Numbered from the stretch's first letter, positions 8,748 through 18,317 are shown. The stretch is 64,000 nt of DNA from Paenibacillus sp. BSR1-1 (GCF_030403775.1 NZ_JAQMWQ010000006.1:124001-188000); one strand, 5' to 3'. A program made the numbers and translations. The notes: a model not told the origin generated them from the sequence alone.

Positions 8748-9380
8748 TTACCCTTGATTAATCATTTGTTGCATTTTGGCAGCAGCAGCTTTTTTATCAG
8801 CTTGTCCAGTTATCCCGCCACCTACAATGACAAGGTCTGGTTGTACTTTGATGACTTCTGGAAGTGTGTCTAATTTAATACCACCTGCGATTGCAGTTTT
8901 AGCATTTTTTACAACACTTTTAATAGTTTGTAAATCTTCAAATGAGTTCTTTCCAACAGCTTGTAGATCGTAGCCAGTGTGCACACAAATATAATCAACA
9001 CCCATAGCGTCCACTTCTTTTGCACGTCCAGCAAGATCTTTTACAGCAATCATATCAACAAGGATTTTTTTACCTTGTTTTTTCGCTTCTTCAACAGCAC
9101 CTTTAATAGACATATCTTCAGAAGTACCAAGAATTGTGACGATATCTGCACCTGCTTCAGAAGCTTTCATTACTTCATAACCAGCTGCATCCATGATTTT
9201 TAGGTCTGCTAAAACTTTTAAATTAGGGAATGCTTCTTTTACTGCCTTTACTGCATGGAGACCTTCATTGATAACAACAGGTGTTCCGATTTCAACGATA
9301 TCAATATGTTCCTCTACTTCTTTTACCAACTGAATTGCTTCTGGGATATTGACTAAATCTAATGCTAATTGTAATTCCAT
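8748..9380 (-). CDS. hxlA: 3-hexulose-6-phosphate synthase
   Basis: Orotidine-decarboxylase-fold aldolase that condenses formaldehyde with ribulose-5-phosphate. 210 aa. Visible: LALDLVN at the start, DLKIMDAAGYE metal/catalytic block near residues 59-69, VHTGYD, AIAGGIK and VVGGGITG phosphate-binding loops. ATG behind AGGAGTGA. First gene of hxlAB; a conserved two-palindrome element lies ~180 bp upstream. Likely role: formaldehyde detoxification or assimilation. Confidence 0.93.
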   Translation of the reverse strand: MELQLALDLVNIPEAIQLVKEVEEHIDIVEIGTPVVINEGLHAVKAVKEAFPNLKVLADLKIMDAAGYEVMKASEAGADIVTILGTSEDMSIKGAVEEAKKQGKKILVDMIAVKDLAGRAKEVDAMGVDYICVHTGYDLQAVGKNSFEDLQTIKSVVKNAKTAIAGGIKLDTLPEVIKVQPDLVIVGGGITGQADKKAAAAKMQQMINQG

Positions 9381-9557
9381 CTATATTCACTCCTATAATT
9401 TTATTATTGTTATACAGTGATAATGTTCCCAAAGGGTAATAATACTTTTACAGTAATATTATCCTTATAGTGCATTATCTGTACCTGCCAGCATAAGAGA
9501 TATCATGTTCTCTCGCTGAACAATTGCAAGTATACAACGTATATAACAATAATAAAA

Positions 9558-9596
9558 GTACGCACTTTTATTTTACATAGTGCTAAAAAGTATACT
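9558..9596 (+). promoter_or_regulatory. Two-palindrome regulatory element, copy A (putative HxlR site)
   Basis: AAGTACGCACTTTT, then TTTACATAGTG, then AAAAAGTATACT. Very similar elements occur ahead of hxlR (17864-17901) and, inverted, at 22196-22234. It lies ~180 bp upstream of hxlA on the side facing away. The HxlR assignment is inferred from location. Confidence 0.5.
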
Positions 9597-9654
9597 ATGA
9601 GACAAACGCTTATATAGTCATACTATTAACTATAAAAGAAACAATGCACCATTC

Positions 9655-10131
9655 CGCATGGCCTATTTAGTTGCTTGGAAAATGGGATTAGAAATGATAT
9701 TAGCGCCAAAAGGGCTGGTAGATGATGGGGTAACTGCCTTATCAATTATGGCAAATGCCATGTGGGGCTTACCAATCTTTGCACTTTTTTAGGTTTAAAT
9801 ATCCCTATATTACTCTTTAAGCTAAAGAAGTAAGAAAAACATTTGTGATTAGAACATTGTATGCAAACATCATTACTTCTTTTGGATTAGTTATTTTTAA
9901 TCCATGCCTGATATTACACAATCGGATGTTAATTGTTATTTACGGTGGAGTAATTTTAGGTGTAGGGGTAGGAATTGTTGTAAAAAGCGGAGGGGCCATC
10001 GATGGATTGAAATGCTGGCTATATGGTTTAACCGGAATAATCGAATTCCGATTGGCACATTCTTATTAGCTGTTAATGTTGTAATTATTAATATTGCTGC
10101 TTTTGTCTTTTCACTAGAAACCACTTATTAA
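9655..10131 (+). pseudogene. YitT-family membrane protein, frameshifted
   Basis: Pieces of a YitT/DUF161 membrane protein: AYLVAWKMGLEMILAPKGLV (from ~9660), then LFLGLNIPILLFKLKK after a one-base loss in a T run near 9786-9791. GGVILGVGVGIVVKSGGAID follows (~9931-10003). A further shift near 10005 continues as LEMLAIWFNRNNRIPIGTF and ends at 10131. At least two frameshifts and no DUF2179 C-terminal domain, so it is non-functional. Confidence 0.6.
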
Positions 10132-10176
10132 AGCAAAAGAGTACTTAATAGGAATATATCATCATTAGCCTTTAAT

Positions 10177-10425
10177 CTAACTTAGTATTCTACTGGGTAT
10201 TTTGGTATTAACGGAAAGGATCCACCAAATTGCTGTTAAGCGATTCTTATTAGTACGGGAAATTCCACCTTTCCCATCACGTACCACCACATTTCCGGAT
10301 CGCTCCCCCATTTGCACATCATGCTGGTTTAAAGTCGTTAATTCAGAAACACGTAAGCCGGTATAAAGTAGAAGATAAGCAATTGCTATCGAGCGAAGAA
10401 CAGGCGAAGTAGGGGCAATCATCAC
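10177..10425 (-). pseudogene. Tyrosine recombinase (integrase) fragment
   Basis: An ~80-residue piece with the integrase box LLYTGLRVSELTTLNQHDVQ (catalytic Arg in GLR) followed by GERSGNVVVRDGKGG. The N-terminal domain and the downstream catalytic HxLRH and Tyr motifs are absent. Its start abuts the old-yellow-enzyme fragment on the opposite strand, so it marks an old insertion junction. Confidence 0.6.
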
Positions 10426-11281
10426 TGCAGCAGCAAATGTTCAAGATAACGGAAAAGGATGGGAAGGTGAATTGAGCGTTGCATCAGATCAATTTATTCC
10501 CAGTCTTAATCGATTATCATCAACTATCAAACGAAATGGAACAAAAGCTATTTTACAACTTTTCCATGCAGGAAGAATGACAGATTCAGGAGTATTACGT
10601 GGTGTACAACCGGTTTCTGCCAGTGCCATCGCTGCCGAACGTCCGAATGCAGAAATTCCAAGAGCGTTAACAGAAGATGAAATATTCGACTTAATCGAAG
10701 ACTTTAAAAAAGCGACTGAACATGCAATTAAGGCTGGATTTGATGGGGTAGAAATTCATGGAGCAAACACCTATATAATCCAACAATTTTTCTCTCCACA
10801 CTCAAACCGTGGTGAAGACCAATGGGGAGATTTTATTGTGGGATATCGTTTTTCTCCAGAAGAATATGAAGAACCTGGAATAAAAATGTCAGATACCCTT
10901 TATCTTGTTGATAAATTAGCTGATAAAAAGTTAGACTATTTGCATATATCATTGGGTGACTTTAAGCGAGTATCTGTATCTGAAGATTATAAAGAAAAAT
11001 CTATTATGCAATATGTTCATGAAAAAATAAATGGACGTGTACCTTTAATTGGTGTTGGTGATATTCGTACTAAACAGGATGCAGAGGATACATTGACAAA
11101 CGCTGAAATAGTGACAGTAGGGCGCTCTCTCATCATTGACCCTCATTGGACAAGAAAAGTGCTAGAGGGAAAAGAAGATACGATCAGAAGAGTACTAGTT
11201 GATCAAGATAGAGAAGAACTCATGATAGGGAATGGGATTGTAGATTTCCTGAGTATTATGATGCCTGATCGATTACGCTAA
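10417..11281 (+). pseudogene. Old yellow enzyme (NADH:flavin oxidoreductase), doubly deleted
   Basis: FMN-dependent OYE-family reductase. Homology begins mid-domain at about 10417 (ITAAANVQDNGKGW); the ~70 N-terminal residues with the first FMN contacts are missing. Visible: LQLFHAGRMT, DGVEIHGAN, FFSPHSNRGEDQWG. GEDQWG runs directly into DFIVGYRFSPEE, an in-frame loss of ~25-30 residues usually found there (GSLEKR..). The C-terminal part (GVGDIRTKQDAE, VTVGRSLIIDP) is intact. Probably inactive. Confidence 0.7.
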
Positions 11282-11378
11282 ACCAAATTCAATAAAAGCG
11301 CGGGTCGCAAGTAAGTTGGTTACATTCTTGAATACAGCTAACGGGAGTATTAACGGTTGATTAACTTTTTACATGGTT

Positions 11379-11409
11379 GTGACGAACGTAGAAAGTTTAC
11401 GTTCGTCAC
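11379..11409. terminator. Perfect hairpin without T-run
   Basis: 12-bp perfect inverted repeat GTGACGAACGTA / TACGTTCGTCAC with a 7-nt loop. No T tract follows, so it may be an operator or cryptic terminator rather than a true terminator. Confidence 0.35.
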
Positions 11410-11510
11410 GATATTCTAGAAAAATCATATCATACGGCTTCATTTCTAACTAAGTTAGAGTACGTTAAATGTATAAGGAATATGTTATTTTAGAAAGGGA
11501 CGATGATGAA

Positions 11511-11792
11511 ATGGTTACAGAAATCCAACTAAATGATACTAAAATTAAAATCACACAATATGATGAAAAAAAGATAGAAGGTAAAACTCAGATATCGTTA
11601 ACTTTTTATGTTACAAGTGACGACTACCATGACATAGCAACGTTATTATACAAAGGAACATTTGATGTAATCGTACTCGAGAGACATCTTGAGTTCCGCG
11701 GAACGATTCAAGAATATTCAACATCAATTACGAATCTATACGAAAAAGGGCAAATTGGTGAATATAAACTGACTTTGAAAGAAGCGGAATAA
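11511..11792 (+). CDS. ykvR: DUF3219 family protein (YkvR-like)
   Basis: Small protein similar to B. subtilis YkvR: the core VTSDDYHDIATLLYKGTFDV..ERHLEFRGTIQEYSTSITNLY is characteristic. Function unknown. The ATG at 11511 gives 93 aa, close to the family length, with GAAAGGGA ~10 nt upstream; the upstream in-frame ATG at 11469 would add 14 atypical residues. It lies 22 nt before the luciferase-like monooxygenase gene and may share its transcript. Confidence 0.75.
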   Translation: MVTEIQLNDTKIKITQYDEKKIEGKTQISLTFYVTSDDYHDIATLLYKGTFDVIVLERHLEFRGTIQEYSTSITNLYEKGQIGEYKLTLKEAE

Positions 11793-11814
11793 TAGAAAAG
11801 GGGATTTTCATCTT

Positions 11815-12795
11815 ATGAAATTAAGCATTTTAGATCAGTCTCCCATCTCAACTAATCAAACGGCAAATGAAGCATTACAGGAATCAATGAATCTCGCACG
11901 CATTGGGGAGACATTAGGATATTCACGTTATTGGATTGCTGAACATCATGCAATGCCAGGGCTTGCATGCTCCGCGCCCGAGGTAATGTTAGGGTATATT
12001 GGGGCAAATACAAAAAATATACGAATTGGCTCTGGAGCAGTTTTATTGCCATACTATAAGCCGTATAAAGTAGCAGAAACCTTTCACATGTTATCCACTC
12101 TATTTCCTAATCGAATTGATGTAGGGATTGGAAGGGCTCCGGGTGGTCCTGCTGAAGCATCAAATGCATTATCGGATAATTATTTGCAACATGTCTATAA
12201 AATGCCTGATTTAGTAAATGAATTAATTAAATACATAGATAATGAAGGGACCGTATTAGAGGCTTCTCCGTTACCGCAAATTAGTCCTAATCTATGGATG
12301 TTAGGTACAAGTAGAAAAAGTGGAAATTTTGCGGCGGAAAACGGTTTAGCCTATAGTTTCGGACAATTTATGAGTGATGAAAACGGAGCAGAAATCGTCC
12401 AACAATATCGTCAGTCATTTCAACCAAGAAAAAAAGGCCAAAAACCATACGTCATTATGGCTTTATCAGTAATATGTGCAGAAACTACTCAAAAAGCAGA
12501 AGAAATTGCTTTAAGTTCAATTGTTTGGGAACTACAAAATGAGAGTATGGAAGGAAACAAAGGAGTTCCTTCTGTTGATGAGGCAAAAAAAATTCTATTA
12601 AATCTACGTAATCAAAAGTCTATTGAAAGAATAAAAAAGAAAATGATTATAGGTACTCCTGATGAGGTGAAAAGTAAAATATTAGAAATTCAATCTCATG
12701 TATTAGCAGATGAAATCATGATTGTAACTATCACTTATTCATCAAAGGATAAGCATCAATCATATCGATTAATCGCAGAACAATTTATTAAATGA
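11815..12795 (+). CDS. LLM-class flavin-dependent monooxygenase
   Basis: Bacterial luciferase-like oxidoreductase of the YceB/YvbT type, 326 aa. Visible: N-terminal KLSILDQSPIS, RYWIAEHHAMPGLACSAPEV, IRIGSGAVLLPYYKPYKVAE, FPNRIDVGIGRAPGG, and IIGTPDEVKSKI near the C-terminus. FMNH2-dependent; substrate unknown. Appears intact, inside a zone of broken genes. Confidence 0.85.
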   Translation: MKLSILDQSPISTNQTANEALQESMNLARIGETLGYSRYWIAEHHAMPGLACSAPEVMLGYIGANTKNIRIGSGAVLLPYYKPYKVAETFHMLSTLFPNRIDVGIGRAPGGPAEASNALSDNYLQHVYKMPDLVNELIKYIDNEGTVLEASPLPQISPNLWMLGTSRKSGNFAAENGLAYSFGQFMSDENGAEIVQQYRQSFQPRKKGQKPYVIMALSVICAETTQKAEEIALSSIVWELQNESMEGNKGVPSVDEAKKILLNLRNQKSIERIKKKMIIGTPDEVKSKILEIQSHVLADEIMIVTITYSSKDKHQSYRLIAEQFIK

Positions 12796-12825
12796 AAAAG
12801 TTAAGATTAAAAGGAGGAAATTGTC

Positions 12826-13536
12826 ATGAACAGACTACAAGGGAAAACAGCGATCATCACTGGTAACAGCTCTTGAATAGGGGTTACTATTGCTAAGGAA
12901 TTAGCCGTGATGGGAGCAAATGTTGTCTTGGCTGCTGCCGACTGGAAAAATTAAACGAAGTAAAAAATGAAATTACAGGAGTTAACAAATGGCAAGGTGA
13001 AAGTAATTGCTGTCCAGGCGGATATGTCAGTTAAAAATGAAGTTGATCAGCACGTGGAAAAGGCGCAAGCAAAGGTAGGTAATGTAGATATTTTTGTCAA
13101 TAATGCTGGGCAAATGCTAACATCAACTATTCTTTCGGGGCAGGTGGAGGAATGCGAGCAAATGATTGATGTAAATATTAAAGGTGTGATTTATGGCATT
13201 CATGCTGTATTGCCATCTATGCTGAGCCGCTCAACAGGCCATATTATTAATATTGCCTTCGGTTGCTGGACTTGAACTTTCAAAAACAAGTACCGTCTAT
13301 AGTGCTACAAAGTACGCTGTTCGGTCTATTTCCATGGGATTAGAAAAGGAACTTGCCAAAACAGATGTAAGAATAACGAATATTTCACCAGGGATGGTAG
13401 ATACAGACTTGAACAGCAATTACGACTGGAATGATCGTAAAATGCTTGATGCAGTTGATATGGTAAGGCTGTTGTCTATGCAATTACCCAACCTGACTTT
13501 GTGAATGTCAATGAAATTACAATTCGTCCAGTGTAA
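12826..13536 (+). pseudogene. SDR oxidoreductase, multiply broken
   Basis: Starts well (AAGGAGG then ATG) as GKTAIITGNSS, but a TGA at 12874-12876 replaces the Gly codon of the GxSSGIG cofactor motif. Further frameshifts occur near 12940, 12965, 13255 (before SVAGLELSKTSTVYSATKYA) and 13465 (before KAVVYAITQPDFVNVNEITI). The frame-joined sequence is a typical YxxxK SDR ending RPV at 13534-13536. Clearly inactive. Confidence 0.85.
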
Positions 13537-13582
13537 ATTGAGTGGGCGTACCAGTTCTTGTTGCAAATAAGCACTGTTCAAC

Positions 13583-13717
13583 GGCATTGCACAACAGCTC
13601 CCTGTTGGACGGATTGCAAAGCCGGAAGACATAGCTGAAACCTATGTATACCTTGCTAAAAATGGTTTTACTACTGGTACGGCTGTTCTTATTGATGGTG
13701 GAGCCCACTTAGTATAA
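13583..13717 (+). pseudogene. C-terminal fragment of a second SDR
   Basis: GIAQQLPVGRIAKPEDIAET to TGTAVLIDGGAHLV is the C-terminus of a different, short-form SDR. No upstream part is present. It immediately follows the first broken SDR, so two SDR genes were collapsed together. Confidence 0.7.
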
Positions 13718-13809
13718 TGGCCTAAAAGGATGTTGAACGGAAGCTTATCACCCTGCCAAGCAACGGTTCTAACTAAAATAGAAATAAGTTAAGAATTAAG
13801 TAATTTACT

Positions 13810-13846
13810 GGTGGCAATACTGCAAAAGAGTATTGCCGCCTTTTTT
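13810..13846 (+). terminator. Rho-independent terminator
   Basis: GGTGGCAATACT / AGTATTGCCGCC stem with a short loop and TTTTTT. Confidence 0.85.
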
Positions 13847-13891
13847 GTTATTAGGTACATAAAAAGATACAAAAGGAAGTGTTGATTTTTA

Positions 13892-14791
13892 ATGAGTGTA
13901 CAGGACGAAAATAAATTAACAAAAATAAAAAATTCCCTTGAAAGTCGTGTAGTTACATTGCCTGATGGAACTTCTATGCCAAGAATAGGACAAGGAACTT
14001 GGTACATGGGAGAAAATCCTCAAATGAGAGAAAGGGAAATCAAAGCTTTACAACTCGGAATAGAATTAGGCATGAAACTAATAGATACGGCGGAAATGTA
14101 TGGTGATGGCGATTCTGAACGCTTAGTAGGTGAAGCAATTAAAGGACGAAGAGATGACATCTTTTTAGTATCAAAAGTGTATCCTCATCATGCAGGATTA
14201 GATATGATTGCCAAAGCGTGTGAAAACAGTCTAAAAAGGCTGGGAACCGATCTTCTTGATTTGTACCTTTTACACTGGCGAGGACGTGTGCCATTAGAAG
14301 AAACCATTGAAGGAATGGAAAAGCTACGCAAGGAAGGAAAAATAGTAAGGTGGGGAGTCTCCAATTTTGATTCCGATGATATGAAAGAGTTATGGAACAC
14401 CACTAACGGAAAAAATTGTATGATTAATCAAGTATTATATCATCTTGGTTCAAGGGGTATAGAGTATGATCTCTTACCATGGCAGCGAGAACATCACATG
14501 CCTATTATGGCATATAGCCCGCTAGCTCAAGGAGGTTCTTTAAGAAGACAACTGTTAACGGATCCAACCATTTTAGAGATTGCAGAAAAATACGCTGTAC
14601 AACCCTTACAAATAGCTCTCGCTTGGACAATCCGTTCTAACAATTGTCTAGCTATTCCAAAAGCTGTTCAAGAAGAACATGTACTAGCAAATGCGGAAGC
14701 AGCTATTATTGAATTGACAAAAGAGGATTTAAATAGACTTGATGAAGTATTTCCGCAACCGACTAGAAAAATGCCTTTGGACATTATATAG
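13892..14791 (+). CDS. Aldo/keto reductase
   Basis: 299-aa AKR. Visible: catalytic Asp-Tyr (LIDTAEMYGDG) near residues 66-76, Lys in FLVSKVYP, His in LLHWRG, RWGVSNFD, and C-terminal NADPH-binding AIPKAVQEEHVLANA. An N-terminal extension of ~25 residues (SVQDENKLTKIKNSLES) is slightly long. NADPH-dependent carbonyl reductase, substrate unknown. Flanked by terminators and pseudogenes; appears intact. Confidence 0.88.
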   Translation: MSVQDENKLTKIKNSLESRVVTLPDGTSMPRIGQGTWYMGENPQMREREIKALQLGIELGMKLIDTAEMYGDGDSERLVGEAIKGRRDDIFLVSKVYPHHAGLDMIAKACENSLKRLGTDLLDLYLLHWRGRVPLEETIEGMEKLRKEGKIVRWGVSNFDSDDMKELWNTTNGKNCMINQVLYHLGSRGIEYDLLPWQREHHMPIMAYSPLAQGGSLRRQLLTDPTILEIAEKYAVQPLQIALAWTIRSNNCLAIPKAVQEEHVLANAEAAIIELTKEDLNRLDEVFPQPTRKMPLDII

Positions 14792-14829
14792 AAATTTTAG
14801 AGGATAGACAAAGAGAGAGGGGATAGAAT

Positions 14830-15021
14830 GTGTATGTCAACAGAGGTATTGGAAGATTTACTCAAGATGCAGCTAAAAGTGGAATTAGAAATTATCCGTT
14901 TGCAGTTACCGAATCAGGAACGCCTGAAGTTAAAGAGATTCTAACTCGTCACTTGGTGACCAATAAAACTGTTCTTAAAAACCATTTTTTTGTGAAATGG
15001 TCGGAAATATATGAGTTTTAA
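14830..15021 (+). pseudogene. CotF-like spore coat protein remnant
   Basis: The stretch DAAKSGIRNYPFAVTESGTP..VKEILTRHL resembles the spore coat CotF family core (..KTGI.NYA.ALTE.ATPEVR..L..QL). Too short for the family, with no good ribosome site and a divergent end. The call is tentative. Confidence 0.35.
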
Positions 15022-15110
15022 GATTGAAGGTAGACTCGTCAGCTATTTCCCGGATAAAAACCGATTAAACCTCACCTGACGTAATGTAAAAATTATTCAA
15101 CTATTTTTTA

Positions 15111-15803
15111 TTACGAAAAGGTAGAAGCAGGGAATTCATCAATTTTCATACGAAGTAAACTATAAGGTTTCTGTCGCAGGTCTTTTCCATAATGAATCCT
15201 TGCCTGCCGATGTAATTGGTTCACAATGACATATAAGTATTGATCCGGCCCAATTGAAAAAGTATCTGGCCATAAAATTCTCGGATCATGAGCGATTGTT
15301 TCCATTATGCCATTCGGCAATATCTTTCGAATACTGTTGTTTTCATAGTCTCCGGCATAAATGGTTCCTTTTGCCCCAGTGATCATTCCATCAGACGCAC
15401 CTTTTTCTCCCCAGTACTCCACCTGATAAAGTAAATCCATGTCAAGTATCGTTCTGTCTCTTAGAGCTTCTGTTGAGATCGAATACAAATGCCGACTGGT
15501 AAGTGGACAATAAAATAAAATCTTTCCATCGGGAGAAATCGCTATACCATCAGACGCCGATCTAAATGGAAATGTTGAGTCATCTTTGTTTCGGTTCATC
15601 AAAATTTCACCTTCTACTTTCGGTAAAATATAAGGGTCGGGTGAAGTTGAATTTGCTCCATTTAGCCGTCTAAACGAGTTTCCATTTTCTAGATCTACAA
15701 CGATAATAGCTCCTGTTCCTTTGGAAGATGAATCTGTTATATATTCATAACCCGCTTTTCCAACAGAAGTAACAGATTCAACAGTTCCACCTTTTTCAGA
15801 TAA
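15111..15803 (-). pseudogene. Major royal jelly-like protein, 5' truncated
   Basis: C-terminal ~230 residues of an MRJP/yellow-family protein: SDGIAISPDGKILFYCPLTS, YSISTEALRD, GASDGMITGAKGTIYAGDYE, PDTFSIGPDQYLYVIVNQLH. The frame stays open, without a start codon, from 15602 up to about 15803 (GGTVESVTSVGKAGYEYITD, then GTGAIIVVDLENG), where homology stops and the DUF3231 fragment begins on the other strand. The N-terminal third is missing. Confidence 0.75.
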
Positions 15804-15807
15804 ACTT

Positions 15808-16023
15808 ATGATATTTCATATAGCGACACTGCTTTCTGCAGCAATTGCTTATTATAGTGAGGCATTATCAATGGGACAAAGAAGAGATTTAACGGCAGAT
15901 TACGCACGAATGATTAACGAAGTTGCCTTAATTGCTGAAGATGGTATAAATCTATTAATAGAAAAGGGATGGATGGAACAACCTCCCTCTGCCACTGATC
16001 ACGAAACTATTGCAAAGAATTAG
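15808..16023 (+). pseudogene. DUF3231 C-terminal fragment
   Basis: Residues HIATLLSAAIAYYSEALSMG and EDGINLLIEKGWMEQPPSAT match the end of DUF3231 proteins (spore-associated, ferritin-like helices). Only ~70 of the usual 160-330 residues remain, joined head-on to the MRJP fragment. Confidence 0.6.
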
Positions 16024-16065
16024 ATTAATGATAATTATGCTTTATGAAAAAGAAAGGACATAGTT

Positions 16066-16748
16066 ATGATGGGTGTCAAAATGGTTGATAAAAAAATAGT
16101 CGGTGAAAAAGCAGCAGAGTTTGTTAAAGATGGCATGGTTGTGGGGCTTGGTACGGGTTCGACAGTTTATTATACATACAAAAGCTTGGTCAGCTAGTGA
16201 AGGAAGGCCTTTCCATTAAAGGTATTCCAACTTCTGTTCAAACGGAAGAATTGGCTAAAGAATTAGGCATTCCACTTACTAGCTTAAGTGAAATAGAAAG
16301 TATAGATATTGCTATTGATGGAGCAGATAAAGTCAATTCAGAATTAGAACTAATCAAAGGTGGTGGCGGCGCACTTTTAAGAGAGAAAATCATAGCGAGA
16401 GCAGCTAAAACATTTATTGTTGTAGCAGATGCATCAAAAAGAGTAGAGAAATTAGGTGCGTTTCAATTGCCCGTAGAAGTTATCCCGTTTGGTTATGAAA
16501 TGACGGAAAAACATATTAGAGCCATTGGTTTAGTCCCAGAAATTCGATTAAACAGAGAAAATTCGTTTATTACTGATAATGGAAACTATATTTTTGACTG
16601 CCAAATTCCTGAGCACCTTCAGCTTGAAATGTTGGAACGAATGCTTAACATGATACCGGGAGTCGTTGAAAATGGGTTGTTTGTTGGAATGACTGACTTG
16701 GTGATCACTTTAGATCAAGAAAAAAATGTTGTCATGTTAAGAAGGTAA
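16066..16748 (+). pseudogene. rpiA: Ribose-5-phosphate isomerase A, frameshifted
   Basis: RpiA of normal overall length: [58 protein letters not shown]. One base is missing near 16175: the frame from ATG 16066 ends at a TAG shortly after GSTVYYT, and the remainder continues as [11 protein letters not shown]. The downstream frame has no proper start. RpiA regenerates ribulose-5-phosphate, the RuMP acceptor, so its place between hxlAB and hxlR is meaningful. A sequencing error remains possible. Confidence 0.8.
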
Positions 16749-16753
16749 GGACA

Positions 16754-16782
16754 ATAGAGAGAGACTTTGGGTCCCTCTCTAT
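16754..16782. terminator. Bidirectional terminator (rpiA / yhfP)
   Basis: ATAGAGAGAGAC / GTCCCTCTCTAT stem between convergent genes, followed by TTTATAG. Confidence 0.75.
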
Positions 16783-16790
16783 TTATAGTT

Positions 16791-17783
16791 TTATTGAATC
16801 TTTACTATGATTCTACCTCTTGCTTGTCCTTTTAAAATAGTAGGCAAGTTTTCAGGTAATTCTTCAAGTGTAATTTCTTTCTGTATAATTTCAGAAAGAG
16901 TAGAAGGTTTTAAATCGGTTGCCATTCGATTCCAAAGGTCTTGTCTAACATGCATTGGACAATAAACAGAATCGATTCCGAGAAGGTTTATGCCACGTAA
17001 AATAAACGGAAACACGGTGGTAGGAACGCTTCCTCCACCAGTTAACCCACTGACCGCAACTGAACCATTATAGTGGATTTTACTTAAAATGGAAGCAAGT
17101 GTCTCTCCTCCTACTGGATCAACCGCCGCAGCCCATATTTGTTTATCAAGGGGCTTGATTTTACCGTTAAAGACATCTTCACGAGAGATAATCTCTTTTG
17201 CACCGATCTTATGTAAAAAAGTATGCTCAGAATTTTTACCAGTACTAGCGACTACTTCGTATCCTCTTTTTGAAAGCATGGAAACAGCTAAACTACCTAC
17301 GCCGCCAGTTGCTCCTGTAACAAGAACTTTGCCTTTTTCTGGTGTTAAACCGTTATCTTCTAACCTTTGAATGGAGAGGGCTGCAGTAATACCTGCTGTC
17401 CCCAAAATCATTGATTCTTTCAACGTTAAATTTTTTGGTAATTGGACAATCCAATCACCAGGAATTCGGGCATATTCACTATAACCTCCATAATGGGATA
17501 CACCAATTTCATAGCTTGTTGCTATGATCTCATCTCCTTCGCGGAAGCGTGGATCTTGAGACGATACGACTACACCTGCTAAATCAATACCTGGAATAAA
17601 GGGATAGGTTGTAACGATTTTCCCATTCGGAATACTTGCTAAACCATCTTTATAGTTTATAGCAGAATAAACAACTTTGATTAAAACATCACCTTGAGGT
17701 AACTCATTTAAGGTAATATTTTTGACTTGAACAGAAAAATCGTTTTCATTTTTATCAATCATCAATGCTTTAAATTGTTCCAT
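16791..17783 (-). CDS. yhfP: YhdH/YhfP-family quinone oxidoreductase
   Basis: Zinc-free medium-chain dehydrogenase/reductase of the acrylyl-CoA reductase/YhfP group, 330 aa. Visible: SAINYKDGLA, PFIPGIDLAGVV, IATSYEIGVSHYGGYSEYAR, NADPH-binding GATGGVGSLAVSMLSKRGYE, DPVGGETL, SGLTGGG, FILRGINLLGIDSVYCP. Very close in pattern to B. subtilis YhfP. Divergent from hxlR; the 150-bp gap carries regulatory element copy B, so both may answer to HxlR. Confidence 0.88.
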   Translation of the reverse strand: MEQFKALMIDKNENDFSVQVKNITLNELPQGDVLIKVVYSAINYKDGLASIPNGKIVTTYPFIPGIDLAGVVVSSQDPRFREGDEIIATSYEIGVSHYGGYSEYARIPGDWIVQLPKNLTLKESMILGTAGITAALSIQRLEDNGLTPEKGKVLVTGATGGVGSLAVSMLSKRGYEVVASTGKNSEHTFLHKIGAKEIISREDVFNGKIKPLDKQIWAAAVDPVGGETLASILSKIHYNGSVAVSGLTGGGSVPTTVFPFILRGINLLGIDSVYCPMHVRQDLWNRMATDLKPSTLSEIIQKEITLEELPENLPTILKGQARGRIIVKIQ

Positions 17784-17863
17784 TTTCTTTCACTCCGTTC
17801 TTGAACAGCAGAATAGAAATATATAATCACTGCAAATATATAATATATGGAATTATATTACAA

Positions 17864-17901
17864 GTACATACTTTTATTTTATATAGTGAAAAAAGTATAC
17901 T
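17864..17901 (+). promoter_or_regulatory. Two-palindrome regulatory element, copy B (hxlR/yhfP)
   Basis: AAGTACATACTT palindrome, then TTTATATAGTG, then AAAAGTATACT, matching copy A nearly base for base. It is followed by GGTTATAATAA, a likely -10 (TATAAT), ~30 bp before the hxlR ATG. Probably autoregulatory and possibly shared with yhfP. Confidence 0.55.
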
Positions 17902-17933
17902 GTTGGTTATAATAAATATGGAGGTGAAGTGAA

Positions 17934-18299
17934 ATGTCACGAATGCAGGATAAGATGTTTAATTGTGAAAAAGAATTAACTCTTTCCGTTATCGGTGGTA
18001 AATGGAAGATGCTTATACTATGGCATCTAGGAAAAGAGGGAACGAAGCGATTTGGTGAACTGAAATCTCTTATGCCAGGGATCACGCAGAGAATGCTAGT
18101 TAATCAATTGCGAGAACTGGAAGAAGACTTGATTGTAAAACGCGAGGTCTATCCCGTGGTTCCTCCAAAAGTAGAATACTCCCTTACTGAACAAGGAAGA
18201 AGCTTGATGCCGATTCTCGATGCTATGTATAACTGGGGGAAAGATTATATGGAAACTGCTGGGTTGAATCCTTTAGTAAGACAAGAGTCGATTAGGTAA
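17934..18299 (+). CDS. hxlR: HxlR-family regulator, RuMP activator
   Basis: 121-aa winged-helix regulator that starts [20 protein letters not shown] followed by [20 protein letters not shown], almost identical in pattern to B. subtilis HxlR, with the conserved N-terminal Cys11. HxlR activates hxlAB in response to formaldehyde (known for B. subtilis). There hxlR adjoins hxlAB divergently; here ~8.5 kb of mostly decayed genes separates them. SD GGAGGTGA precedes the ATG. Confidence 0.92.
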   Translation: MSRMQDKMFNCEKELTLSVIGGKWKMLILWHLGKEGTKRFGELKSLMPGITQRMLVNQLRELEEDLIVKREVYPVVPPKVEYSLTEQGRSLMPILDAMYNWGKDYMETAGLNPLVRQESIR

Positions 18300-18317
18300 A
18301 TTTTAACTGGTAATCTA

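Noticed and set aside
9655..16748. Prophage or intact integrative element
   Set aside because: Only one integrase fragment; no structural, replication or attachment-site evidence, and the other genes are metabolic relics.
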